Assembly (NCBI GenBank): GCA_030533085.1
Contig: JAUNJZ010000012.1
Span: forward strand, 1 to 58,914
DNA: 58,914 nucleotides
Direction of reading: 5' to 3'
From: Synergistaceae bacterium
GTDB taxonomy: Bacteria; Synergistota; Synergistia; Synergistales; Synergistaceae
The notes under the pieces are model-generated. The model was not told the origin of the DNA, ran no database searches, and worked only from the letters and a program-made list of their open reading frames with translations. A program made the translations under genes and the position numbers. This document shows positions 8,936-17,222 of the stretch, one piece after another (position 1 is the first letter of the stretch; every line of letters starts with the position of its first letter).

Positions 8936-9205
8936 ATGGACGAAGGCTCTGAAATAAAATCCCTGGGGGAAGGAAGATATTCCTTCTGGATCGGGCGGCA
9001 GAGATACACGCTTTCAACGAAGCTTGAAGCCGCGCGTTTCTGCCGCGTCGTCGATACAGTCAGGGAGCTTGTGGATGGTTTTCCTTCAAATCTGAGCCAG
9101 GATGAGCGGCTCGTGCTGGCGCTGATGGCCTTCTCTCATAAGCTGGACGAGCTGGGCGAGCGGGTGGATGAGCTGGCCGGCAGATTCGGCGGGGATAAAG
9201 ATTGA
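8936..9205 (+). CDS. zapA: Cell division protein ZapA
   Basis: An 89-residue protein with the ZapA pattern: a short beta segment SFWIGRQRYTLSTKLE, then DTVRELVDGFPSNLSQDERLVLALM, followed by a C-terminal amphipathic helix (LDELGERVDELAGRF). ZapA crosslinks FtsZ filaments at the Z-ring. An upstream in-frame TTG (8909) would add 9 residues; ATG 8936 is preferred because the family usually starts close to the beta segment. The stop overlaps the next start by 4 bases (TTGA). Confidence 0.8.
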   Translation: MDEGSEIKSLGEGRYSFWIGRQRYTLSTKLEAARFCRVVDTVRELVDGFPSNLSQDERLVLALMAFSHKLDELGERVDELAGRFGGDKD

Positions 9206-9822
9206 TCCTGAGCGCGTGGAACTACTGGGATATATTCTTCGTCATCATGGGCTGCTATTTCATCGTGCGCGGCGCCTTTCGCGGCTTCGTGGGCGAGGTG
9301 ATAACGCTGGCGGGCTTTCTCGCCGCCTTTTACTTATCCTTCCATTACTCCGCGCCGCTGGGGCGTTTCCTTGAACTGACGGCGGGGCTGAACGGATATG
9401 TCGCTCAGGCTGTGGCCGGCGTGCTGATATGGCTTTCGGTCACGATGATCGCCGCGGTGCTGCGCATGATAATGAAAGGGCTCATCGGCGCGGTGCGCCT
9501 TGGCGGAGTGGATAGGCTTCTGGGCTTCTTCTCGGGGGCGCTGAAAACGGTGATCGCCGTCTACGTGGTGATAACGGCAGGGCTGCTGCTTTCGCCGGTG
9601 ATGAATCCCACATGGATGTCGCAGAGCGACATCATGCGCTACGCCGGACGCAGCTGGCCCGCTTTCCGCGCTATGCTTATCGGCCTTGAGCTTGTGCCGC
9701 GCGACACGTCGCTGCCCAACGGCACGCTGGAGCAGATACTGCGCCCTTACCGCATGGGCGGCGGAGGGCCGGAGGGCTACGATTACGAGCGATACGGCGT
9801 TACGGAAAATATGGATATATAA
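9202..9822 (+). CDS. cvpA: CvpA family inner-membrane protein
   Basis: A 206-residue protein with four predicted membrane helices: WDIFFVIMGCYFIVRGAF, GFLAAFYLSFHY, a third at about residues 70-92 and a fourth at about 105-130. The GAFRGFVGEVITLAGFLAAF motif is typical of CvpA (colicin V production family). The role is poorly defined; the zapA-cvpA-mutS2 order is common in bacteria. It starts with TTG overlapping the zapA stop, which suggests translational coupling. Confidence 0.88.
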   Translation: MILSAWNYWDIFFVIMGCYFIVRGAFRGFVGEVITLAGFLAAFYLSFHYSAPLGRFLELTAGLNGYVAQAVAGVLIWLSVTMIAAVLRMIMKGLIGAVRLGGVDRLLGFFSGALKTVIAVYVVITAGLLLSPVMNPTWMSQSDIMRYAGRSWPAFRAMLIGLELVPRDTSLPNGTLEQILRPYRMGGGGPEGYDYERYGVTENMDI

Positions 9823-9870
9823 GAGGGCGGAGCTGGAACGACGCCCGGCGGAGATATAAACGGGATTGAA

Positions 9871-12225
9871 ATGTACATAGAAAAGGCAGCATACAAAAGT
9901 CTGGAAATTTCAAAAATAATAAAGCTGATAGCGCGGCGCTGCCGCAGCGAAACAGGGGCTCTGGTGGCGGAGCATATCGCCCCCGCCGGCGACCTTGAGG
10001 AGCTGAGGCGGCGTCAGTCGCTCTATAACGACGTGGAGCGCTATCGCGGCGTTAAAGGCGAGCTGCCGTGGGTAAACGGCCTCGTCTCCGTCGCCTTTAT
10101 GCTTGAGACGGCTGAGGAAAACGGGCTGCTCTCCGGCGAGGAGCTTGTGAAGGTACGGCTGCTGCTCACGCTCTCCGGCAGGATGAGGGAGGCGCTGACA
10201 GAGGCGCGCGAGGAATATCCGGCATTCTCTATCCTGCTGCGCAGTATGCGCGATTTTTCGGAGGAGAGCGAGATGCTTTCGGTCATCGACGACGACGGAC
10301 ATCTCTACGACTACGCCTCGGAGAAGCTGAGCGGGCTTCGCGCCCGTATGCGCGTGCTCAAGGAGAGCGTGCGGCGCAAGGCTCACGCTCTGCTCAACAG
10401 CCCGTCGATAGCCCAGATGCTTCAGGAGCGGGTGCTTACGCTGCGCAGCGGCAGACATGCCTTCCTTGTGCGTCAGGACGCGCTTTCACAGTTCCCCGGT
10501 TCGGTGATAGACCGTTCCGGTTCCGGCAGCAGCGTCTATATGGAGCCTCACTCGCTGATGGCTCTCAACAATGAATACAGCAAATTATACGGCGAAGAGA
10601 TGCTTGAGGAGACAAGGATCTTCCGTCAGTTCACCGCCGCCTTGATGAACCGCAAAAAGGGAATACTTGACACAGAAAATGTGCTTGGAACTATAGATCT
10701 GTTTTACGCGCTTTCGGAGATGACGCGCCTTGAGAAATGGCGGATGGCGGAGCTGTCGAAGCGCAGCGAATTCAGCTTCGTCCGCGCGCGGCACCCGCTG
10801 CTGAGGGAAAATCCCGTCCCCATAGACATCAGATGCGGCGGCGATTTTCGCATACTTGTCATAACGGGCCCCAATACAGGCGGCAAGACCGTTGCGCTCA
10901 AAACGGCCGGCGTCTGCCTATATCTGGGCTGGCTCGGCTTTCCCATCCCGGCGGGGGAGGGGTCGCTGCTGGGAGATATCGGAGAGCTGTTCACCGATAT
11001 AGGCGACGAACAGAGCATAGAGCAGAGCCTTTCCACATTCAGCGCCCATATAACGCATGTGACGGAAATTCTGAAAAATGTAACGCCGCGTTCCGTGGTA
11101 ATGCTCGACGAGCTTGGCGCGGGCACAGACCCCGAGGAGGGGGCGGCGCTTGGCGTCGCGCTGCTGGACTGGCTTCGCGGAGAGGGGGCCATGGTGTTGG
11201 CTACGACGCACCACAACCCGATAAAGAGATTTGCCCTGACGACGGAAGGTATCGAGACCGCGAGCGTCGAATTTGACGCGTCAACGCTCTCCCCGACCTA
11301 CCGTATACTAATCGGCATTCCCGGCCGCAGCAACGCGCTGCTGATAGCGGGAAAGCTCGGTATGCCGGAGCGGATAGTGAAGCGGGCAGCGAGCGCGATA
11401 AGCGGGCAGGAGATATCCATGGAGGATCTTATCGGCGAGCTGCACGAAAAGCGCGCCGCCCTCGAACGCGAGGCGCGCGAGGTCGAGCAGTCGCGCATGA
11501 AGCTCGAAAGGCTGGAAAAGGATTACGAGGCCAAAATAAAGGCCATAGAGGAAAAGCGCGACGCGCTTATCGCCAGCGCGGACAAAAAGGCCCTTTCCAT
11601 AGTGCGCAACGCGGAGGACTCCGCGAGGGCGCTTATCAGGAATATGTCGAACGCGGAGGCCGAGTCTCAGGCGCGGCGCGAGCTTGAAAAGAAGCGCAGC
11701 CATTTCCAGAAGATAGAAAAGAGCGCCGTAAAGCGCGAGGAGAAAAAAGAGATGGCGGAATCAGTAGCTGCTACGAAATATGAGCTGAAGGCGGGAGATA
11801 CGGTTCAGCTGTTGGGGACGAACAAGAGCGCCACAGTTACAGCGGTCGAGGGGGGAAAGGCGCGCGTTCAGGCGGGAGCCGTAGAGCTTCAAGTCCCGCT
11901 GACGAAGCTGAAGGTGATAACCCGCAAAGCCCCAGCGCCGGCACCGTCAGTGCAGATAAAGGTGAGCCGCCCCGTCGGCGTTCCCTCTTCGATAATGGTG
12001 CGCGGCATGACGATAGACGAAGCAATGCCGATGGTGGAGCAGTATCTCGATCAGGCCTACTGCGCGGGCTACGACAGCGTTACTGTGATACACGGACGCG
12101 GGCAGGGCATTCTGCGCCGCGAGGTTCAGGAATTGTGCAAGAGGCTGCCATATGTGCTCGACCATAATCTCGGAGGCCCCGGCGAGGGGGGCTACGGCGT
12201 TACCGTAGTCAGATTCAGGCGTTAA
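9871..12225 (+). CDS. mutS2: Endonuclease MutS2 with Smr domain
   Basis: A 784-residue protein. The ATPase core has Walker A GPNTGGKTVALKT (about residue 334), Walker B MLDELGAGTDPEEGAALG (about 410) and the TTHH switch region. A long charged coiled coil follows (about 510-630). The C-terminal Smr nuclease domain (about 710-784) carries HGRGQGILRREV. MutS2 acts on branched DNA and collided ribosomes rather than in mismatch repair; it lacks the MutS mismatch-recognition domain. It is the last gene of the pheST-zapA-cvpA group. Confidence 0.95.
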   Translation: MYIEKAAYKSLEISKIIKLIARRCRSETGALVAEHIAPAGDLEELRRRQSLYNDVERYRGVKGELPWVNGLVSVAFMLETAEENGLLSGEELVKVRLLLTLSGRMREALTEAREEYPAFSILLRSMRDFSEESEMLSVIDDDGHLYDYASEKLSGLRARMRVLKESVRRKAHALLNSPSIAQMLQERVLTLRSGRHAFLVRQDALSQFPGSVIDRSGSGSSVYMEPHSLMALNNEYSKLYGEEMLEETRIFRQFTAALMNRKKGILDTENVLGTIDLFYALSEMTRLEKWRMAELSKRSEFSFVRARHPLLRENPVPIDIRCGGDFRILVITGPNTGGKTVALKTAGVCLYLGWLGFPIPAGEGSLLGDIGELFTDIGDEQSIEQSLSTFSAHITHVTEILKNVTPRSVVMLDELGAGTDPEEGAALGVALLDWLRGEGAMVLATTHHNPIKRFALTTEGIETASVEFDASTLSPTYRILIGIPGRSNALLIAGKLGMPERIVKRAASAISGQEISMEDLIGELHEKRAALEREAREVEQSRMKLERLEKDYEAKIKAIEEKRDALIASADKKALSIVRNAEDSARALIRNMSNAEAESQARRELEKKRSHFQKIEKSAVKREEKKEMAESVAATKYELKAGDTVQLLGTNKSATVTAVEGGKARVQAGAVELQVPLTKLKVITRKAPAPAPSVQIKVSRPVGVPSSIMVRGMTIDEAMPMVEQYLDQAYCAGYDSVTVIHGRGQGILRREVQELCKRLPYVLDHNLGGPGEGGYGVTVVRFRR

Positions 12226-12286
12226 ACCGGAGCGGCTGTCTGTAATATTTCATAGCCGGGCCTTATTTAGCCGGTATATCCTTAAT

Positions 12287-12341
12287 TGTTACATTTTTGT
12301 TACATTCCCTGCACGCATCGTTTACGCTCCATCGCTATACT
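12287..12341 (+). promoter_or_regulatory. Putative PHO box array and -10 of the pst-pho operon
   Basis: Two near-identical 11-base units start at 12287 and 12298 (TGTTACATTTT, TGTTACATTCC). Two weaker units in the same phase follow at 12309 and 12320 (CTGCACGCATC, GTTTACGCTCC). A TATACT (12336-12341) lies 9 bases after the heptamer core of the last unit. Tandem 11-base heptamer repeats ending about 10 bases before -10 is the classical PhoB-box layout. The operon encodes PhoB itself, so autoregulation under phosphate limitation is the natural inference. Confidence 0.7.
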
Positions 12342-12371
12342 TCTAAGTACAAAATCTTAGGAGGAATAAGG

Positions 12372-13202
12372 ATGAGAAAGTTTGTAACGGTGTTTGTTGT
12401 GTTGGCGGTTCTTTCAATGGCTACGATGGCTATGGCTGCTCAATTGGTGATGGACGGTTCGACGACTGTTCTGCCCTTTGGACAGGCCGCGGTCGAGCAG
12501 TTTATGAAGGAGAACGCCGGAGTTAAGTTTTCGGTTTCAGGAACGGGAACAGGCAACGGATTCAAATCTCTTGCGGACGGAAGCGCGCAGATAGCGAACG
12601 CATCGCGCTTCATAAAGGATTCCGAAATCAAGAGCTGCTCGGATAAGGGCGTTTACCCGGTACCTTTCGCTGTCGCGCTGGACTGCATCGTGCCGATCGT
12701 ACACAAGGAGAATCCCGTCAAGGGGCTGACGCGCGCTCAGCTTAAAGATATATACTCGGGCAAAGTGACCAACTGGAAAGAGGTCGGCGGGGCAGACGCG
12801 CCGATAGTCGTAATCGGACGCGATACCAGCTCCGGCACCTACGGGACATGGCAGGAAATGATCATGGACAAGGGCGGCAAGAGCCGGGTCACGCCAAAGG
12901 CGCAGGTCGCATCGTCAAGCGGAGCCATGCTCTCCTCTGTCGGCAAAAACAAGAACGCCATAGGCTATGAGGGAATGGGCTACGTCAACAATACGGTCAC
13001 CGGGGTCAAGGTAGACGGCATAGACGCGACGGCGGCGACGGCGCGCAGCGGCAGATATCCCCTCTCACGTTACCTCTACATGTTCACCAACGGCTGGCCT
13101 GAAGGCGAACTGCTTGACTTCATCATGTACATGCAGAGCGACGACGGACAGAGAATCGTAAACGCGGCGGGCTTCGTATCGCTCCGCGAGCTTAAGAAGT
13201 AG
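12372..13202 (+). CDS. pstS: Phosphate ABC transporter substrate-binding protein PstS
   Basis: A 276-residue periplasmic protein with a signal peptide ending at AMAA (about residue 22). The phosphate-binding motifs are GSTTVLPF, VSGTGTGNGFKSL, IGRDTSSGTYGTW and NAIGYEGMGYV. It delivers phosphate to PstCAB. ATG 12372 is chosen because AGGAGG lies 7 bases upstream and the signal peptide begins there; the frame is open further upstream but crosses the promoter. Confidence 0.95.
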   Translation: MRKFVTVFVVLAVLSMATMAMAAQLVMDGSTTVLPFGQAAVEQFMKENAGVKFSVSGTGTGNGFKSLADGSAQIANASRFIKDSEIKSCSDKGVYPVPFAVALDCIVPIVHKENPVKGLTRAQLKDIYSGKVTNWKEVGGADAPIVVIGRDTSSGTYGTWQEMIMDKGGKSRVTPKAQVASSSGAMLSSVGKNKNAIGYEGMGYVNNTVTGVKVDGIDATAATARSGRYPLSRYLYMFTNGWPEGELLDFIMYMQSDDGQRIVNAAGFVSLRELKK

Positions 13203-13228
13203 TTTTGCGGAAGAGGACTGGCAGCCCT

Positions 13229-14134
13229 ATGAGCGCTCTGACAAAAACCGCTGAGGCGGAAGCCTTCGGAGGAAAAGGAGACAGGATCATGTCGCGCGCG
13301 GTCCTCTGCGTGGCGGCGACGGGGATAGTAATCCTGATCTTCATCCTCGGATTCCTGGTGGCGAACGGGCTGCCGGTTCTCAGGAGCGTTTCGCTGAGAG
13401 AGCTCTTCTTCTCAGCGGAATGGTATCCGGCGGAAGAGCCGCCGGCGCTGGGAATGGCGGCGCTGATAGCGGGAACGCTGGCCGCCACACTTCTTTCGAG
13501 CGTAATCGCCATCCCCGCGGCGCTTGCGCTCGCGCTTTTCACGGCGGAGATAGCGCCGAGCCGGCTGAGAAACTTCTTTAAGGTCATGCTCGAAATGCTG
13601 GGCTTCCTGCCGTCGATAGTCCTGGGCTTCATCGGCATGATGCTGGTAGCTCCGTGGATGCAGGATTCCCTGAATATCGCCAGCGGCCTTAACCTGCTTA
13701 ACGCCTCGCTGCTTCTGGGCTTTCTGATAATACCGGTCGTCGCCTCGCTCTCCGACGAAGCGCTCGCCGCCGTCCCGCGCGAACTGCGGGACGCCTCTTA
13801 CGCCCTGGGCGCGACGAGGATAGAGACGATACAGAAGGTCGTCGTACCCGGCGCTCTGCCGGGGATCATCGCCTCCGTGCTGCTTGGCGTAATGAGGGCG
13901 CTCGGCGAGACGATGGTCGTGCTGATGGCGGCCGGCGGAGCCGCGATAATCCCAACGCTTCTTACGGAGCCTGTGCGCCCGCTGACCTCAACGATAGCGG
14001 CGGAGATGGGGGAGACGCCGGTCGGCAGCGTCCATTACCACGCGCTCTTCTTCGCCGGGCTTATACTTCTCGTGATGACGCTGATGATAAATCTCGCGTC
14101 TCTCTATATTGAAAAAAGAGGTGTCAGAAGATGA
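13229..14134 (+). CDS. pstC: Phosphate ABC transporter permease PstC
   Basis: A membrane permease of about 301 residues with six predicted helices. The permease-ATPase coupling loop ELRDASYALGATRIETIQKVVVPGALPGI matches PstC/PstA permeases (only the EAA-like pattern is relevant). Start choice is uncertain: TTG 13205, ATG 13229 and ATG 13289 are all in frame, and the last has the best AAGGAG spacing. I kept 13229 because the extra residues resemble the N-terminal tail of PstC. It overlaps pstA by 4 bases. Confidence 0.92.
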   Translation: MSALTKTAEAEAFGGKGDRIMSRAVLCVAATGIVILIFILGFLVANGLPVLRSVSLRELFFSAEWYPAEEPPALGMAALIAGTLAATLLSSVIAIPAALALALFTAEIAPSRLRNFFKVMLEMLGFLPSIVLGFIGMMLVAPWMQDSLNIASGLNLLNASLLLGFLIIPVVASLSDEALAAVPRELRDASYALGATRIETIQKVVVPGALPGIIASVLLGVMRALGETMVVLMAAGGAAIIPTLLTEPVRPLTSTIAAEMGETPVGSVHYHALFFAGLILLVMTLMINLASLYIEKRGVRR

Positions 14135-14994
14135 ACAGAACCCTTCTGCGCAAAACATACGACAGGCTTATGACGCTTGTCTTCTGCCTCTTCGCGCTGC
14201 TGCTGACGGCGGTGATCGGCGCGGTGGCGGCCTACCTGATAAAAAACGGCGCGTCTGCGCTCTCATGGGAATTTCTCACAGAAGCGCCGAGGGACGGTAT
14301 GCTCGCCGGAGGCATTCTGACCCCGCTGGTCGGCACGATGCAGCTTGTGCTGGTCTCAATGGGGGTGGCGCTTCCGGTGGGCATTATGACCGGACTCTAC
14401 TTTGCCGAATACGCCAGGGACACTTGGCTGGTGAGGCTCATGAGGATATCCATACGCTCTCTGGCCGGGGTCCCCTCCGTTATCTTCGGCCTCTTCGGCC
14501 TCTCTCTATTCGTCGTCTTTATGCGCTTCGGCTCCTGCCTGCTTTCGGCTGGGCTGACGCTCGCCTGCCTTTCGCTGCCGCTGGTGGTGACTGTAGCTGA
14601 ACAGGCGTTTCTCGCCGTGCCGCAGGATTACCGCGACGCCTCTTACGCCCTCGGCGCGACGAAATATCAGACGATAATAAAGGTCGTGCTCCCCTCGGCG
14701 GCCTCGACGATAATCACCGGCGCGATACTCGCGGTCGGGCGCGTCGCCGGGGAGACAGCGCCTATCATGTTCACAGGAGCGGCCTACTTCGCCCCCGATA
14801 TCGCGAAGAGCCTTTTCAGCCAGGTGATGGCTCTGCCCTATCATATATATGTGCTGGCGACCTCCGCGACTGATCCGGAGGCGGCCGCACCGATAGAGTA
14901 CGGCGCGATACTGGTGCTCATAGGACTTGTAATGGGAACAAGCGCGGTAGGAGTAATCGCCCGCGCCCGTCTTGCGGAAAGGAACGGTAGATAG
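14131..14994 (+). CDS. pstA: Phosphate ABC transporter permease PstA
   Basis: The 287-residue second permease has the same loop (DYRDASYALGATKYQTIIKVVLP) as PstC and the PstA hallmark VGRVAGETAPIMFTGAAYF. It forms the transmembrane channel with PstC. The ATG overlaps the pstC stop (ATGA), and the pstB ATG follows immediately after its own stop, so the genes are translationally linked. Confidence 0.95.
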   Translation: MNRTLLRKTYDRLMTLVFCLFALLLTAVIGAVAAYLIKNGASALSWEFLTEAPRDGMLAGGILTPLVGTMQLVLVSMGVALPVGIMTGLYFAEYARDTWLVRLMRISIRSLAGVPSVIFGLFGLSLFVVFMRFGSCLLSAGLTLACLSLPLVVTVAEQAFLAVPQDYRDASYALGATKYQTIIKVVLPSAASTIITGAILAVGRVAGETAPIMFTGAAYFAPDIAKSLFSQVMALPYHIYVLATSATDPEAAAPIEYGAILVLIGLVMGTSAVGVIARARLAERNGR

Positions 14995-15798
14995 ATGGAA
15001 TATAACTCTGCGAAAAGAGAAGGGCTGGCCGGCGCGGAAGAAATGCCGGTAAAAATCTCTACGCGCGGCGTGGATCTTTACTACGGCGACAGGCAGGTGC
15101 TGAAAAAAATCAGCTTTGATATGGGGGAGAAGATGGTCACGGCCTTCATCGGCCCGTCAGGCTGCGGCAAAAGCAGCTACCTCCGCTGCCTCAACCGGAT
15201 GAATGATTTTATCTCTTCGGCGCGCGTAGAGGGTATAATTGAGATAGACGGGGAAAACATACTGGCGGCGGATACGGACGTTATCGCGCTGCGTCGCCGG
15301 GTGGGCATGGTCTTTCAGAAGCCGAACCCCTTTCCGATGTCCATATATGACAATATCGCATACGGCCCGCGGCTGAATGGGATAAAGGACAGAGGAACGC
15401 TTGACGGGATCGTGGAAAAGAGCCTTCGCGACGCGGCGATATGGGAAGAGGTGAGGGACAAGCTCAAAAGTCCCGGGACAGGGCTGTCGGGCGGTCAGCA
15501 GCAGAGGCTCTGCATAGCGCGCGCCGTCGCCACTCAGCCGGACATTCTGCTGATGGACGAGCCGACGAGCGCTCTGGATCCGATGTCTACCGCGCGAGTC
15601 GAGGAGCTTATCCGCGAGCTGAAAAAGGATTATACCGTCGTCATTGTAACGCACAACATGCAGCAGGCGGCGAGAATTTCGGACTACACGGCATTCTTCC
15701 TCCTTGGCGACCTGATCGAATACGACAGGACGGCGAAGATCTTCACATCGCCGCGCGACAGGCGCACGGAAGACTACATATCGGGACGTTTCGGCTAA
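14995..15798 (+). CDS. pstB: Phosphate ABC transporter ATPase PstB
   Basis: A 267-residue ATPase with Walker [21 protein letters not shown]-loop [22 protein letters not shown] (quoted in part as the PstB-specific [11 protein letters not shown]), signature LSGGQQQRL, Walker [14 protein letters not shown] and switch His in VTHNMQQA. These are all PstB-specific. It powers phosphate import and also takes part in signalling to PhoR. Confidence 0.97.
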   Translation: MEYNSAKREGLAGAEEMPVKISTRGVDLYYGDRQVLKKISFDMGEKMVTAFIGPSGCGKSSYLRCLNRMNDFISSARVEGIIEIDGENILAADTDVIALRRRVGMVFQKPNPFPMSIYDNIAYGPRLNGIKDRGTLDGIVEKSLRDAAIWEEVRDKLKSPGTGLSGGQQQRLCIARAVATQPDILLMDEPTSALDPMSTARVEELIRELKKDYTVVIVTHNMQQAARISDYTAFFLLGDLIEYDRTAKIFTSPRDRRTEDYISGRFG

Positions 15799-15826
15799 GG
15801 CAAAAGATATACAGGAGGACGGCGCA

Positions 15827-16531
15827 ATGGACACAATAAATACAAGAAAAAGAATCGAAGAGGATATCGCGCTTCTTAAAAGCATGATATACCGCATGAG
15901 CGGACTGGCCTCGGAATCGCTGGAAAAGGCGGTCTGGGCGCTGAAAAATCAGGATGTCGAAGTAGCGCGGAATGTCATAGCGGACGGAGACATTATCGAC
16001 GAGCTTGAAGAAAAGCTCGACGCCGCCTGTATGGAATTCGCGGCGCGCTACCAGCCGCTGGGCGAAGATCTGCGCGTCGTGGTCAGCGTCATGCACATAG
16101 CGGTCGACCTGGAGCGCATCGGAGACTACGGCGAAAATATAGCGAAGGCAGCCCTTTCGCTCTCCAGACTGCCGCAGCTGAAGCCGCTGATAGACATCCC
16201 GCGCATGGTGGAGATAATCAAAGAGATGCTGCGGCTTTCTATGGCCGCGATAGACGGACACGACGGAGAGATGGCGCTTAAAGTCTTTCCGCTGGACGAC
16301 GAAGTAGACGACCTTGAAAGACAGATCATGCGCGAGTTGCTTTTGCTGATAATGGAAAAGCCGGAGCGCATAGAGCAGTCATTCAACCTGATGAACGTCT
16401 CGCGGACGCTCGAACGCGCGGGAGACCACGCGACAAACGTCGCAGAGCGCGTCGCCTACATGTATACAGGCCGCCCCGTGAAGGCTGGCAGCTACCGCCG
16501 CAGGAAGACGGCACAGGACGATGGAAACTAA
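15827..16531 (+). CDS. phoU: Phosphate signalling protein PhoU
   Basis: A 234-residue all-helical protein with the duplicated PhoU domain. Metal-binding E/D-x-x-x-D signatures appear in both halves: VDLERIGDYGENIA (about residue 95) and RTLERAGDHATNVAERV (about 190). It mediates negative signalling from PstB to PhoR when phosphate is plentiful. An AGGAGG lies before the ATG. The tail overlaps phoB by 11 bases. Confidence 0.95.
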   Translation: MDTINTRKRIEEDIALLKSMIYRMSGLASESLEKAVWALKNQDVEVARNVIADGDIIDELEEKLDAACMEFAARYQPLGEDLRVVVSVMHIAVDLERIGDYGENIAKAALSLSRLPQLKPLIDIPRMVEIIKEMLRLSMAAIDGHDGEMALKVFPLDDEVDDLERQIMRELLLLIMEKPERIEQSFNLMNVSRTLERAGDHATNVAERVAYMYTGRPVKAGSYRRRKTAQDDGN

Positions 16532-17222
16532 GATACTGGTCGTAGACGACGAAGAAAATCTGACGGATTTTCTCTGCCGCGCGCTGCGGCAGCAGGGATA
16601 TAAGACGCTCTGCGCGAACGACGGAGACGCCGCTCTCGCCCTCATCTATGAAGAGCTGCCGGATCTTGTGCTGCTTGACCTCATGCTGCCGCTGATGGAC
16701 GGCTGGGAGATATGCCGCCGCGTAAAATCGGACGCGGAGACGAAGCATATACCGATACTGATGCTCACCGCGCGCGGCTCCGCGGAGGACGTCGTGCAGG
16801 GGCTGGATCTAGGCGCGGACGACTACATGCGCAAGCCCTTCCCGCTTGACGAGCTGCTTGCGCGCGTGCGCGTGCTTCTGCGCCGCTCACGGCGGGAGGA
16901 CGACCTGCGCGGCCTGATAGAAGAGGGCGAGCTGAGCATCGACACGGAGGAAAAAGAGCTGCGGCTGCGCGGCGTACTGATAGAGCTCAGCCCGACGGAA
17001 TATTCAATAGTCGAGATACTGGCGCGCCGGATGGGGCACGTAGTGCCGCGCGAAGAGCTGCAGCGCCGCATCTGGGGCATCTCCGCCGGCGACAGCCGCA
17101 CCATTGACGTACATCTCTCGCGTCTGCGCAAAAAGCTCGACGACGGAAAAAAGCCGCTGCTTTCCGCGCAGACGCTCCGCGGGCGCGGCTACCGCCTCGC
17201 GTGGGAGGAGGAAGAGCAATGA
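16521..17222 (+). CDS. phoB: Response regulator PhoB (OmpR family)
   Basis: A 233-residue two-domain regulator. The receiver domain has the acidic pair DDEE, phospho-acceptor Asp in LVLLDLMLPLMDGWE (about residue 53), Thr in MLTARG and Lys in RKPF. The winged-helix DNA-binding domain (about 130-230) ends with SRTIDVHLSRLRKKL and LRGRGYRL. Genomic position after phoU and before a histidine kinase identifies it as PhoB/PhoP-like. The predicted targets are the tandem 11-base repeats at 12287 and 29322. Confidence 0.9.
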   Translation: METKILVVDDEENLTDFLCRALRQQGYKTLCANDGDAALALIYEELPDLVLLDLMLPLMDGWEICRRVKSDAETKHIPILMLTARGSAEDVVQGLDLGADDYMRKPFPLDELLARVRVLLRRSRREDDLRGLIEEGELSIDTEEKELRLRGVLIELSPTEYSIVEILARRMGHVVPREELQRRIWGISAGDSRTIDVHLSRLRKKLDDGKKPLLSAQTLRGRGYRLAWEEEEQ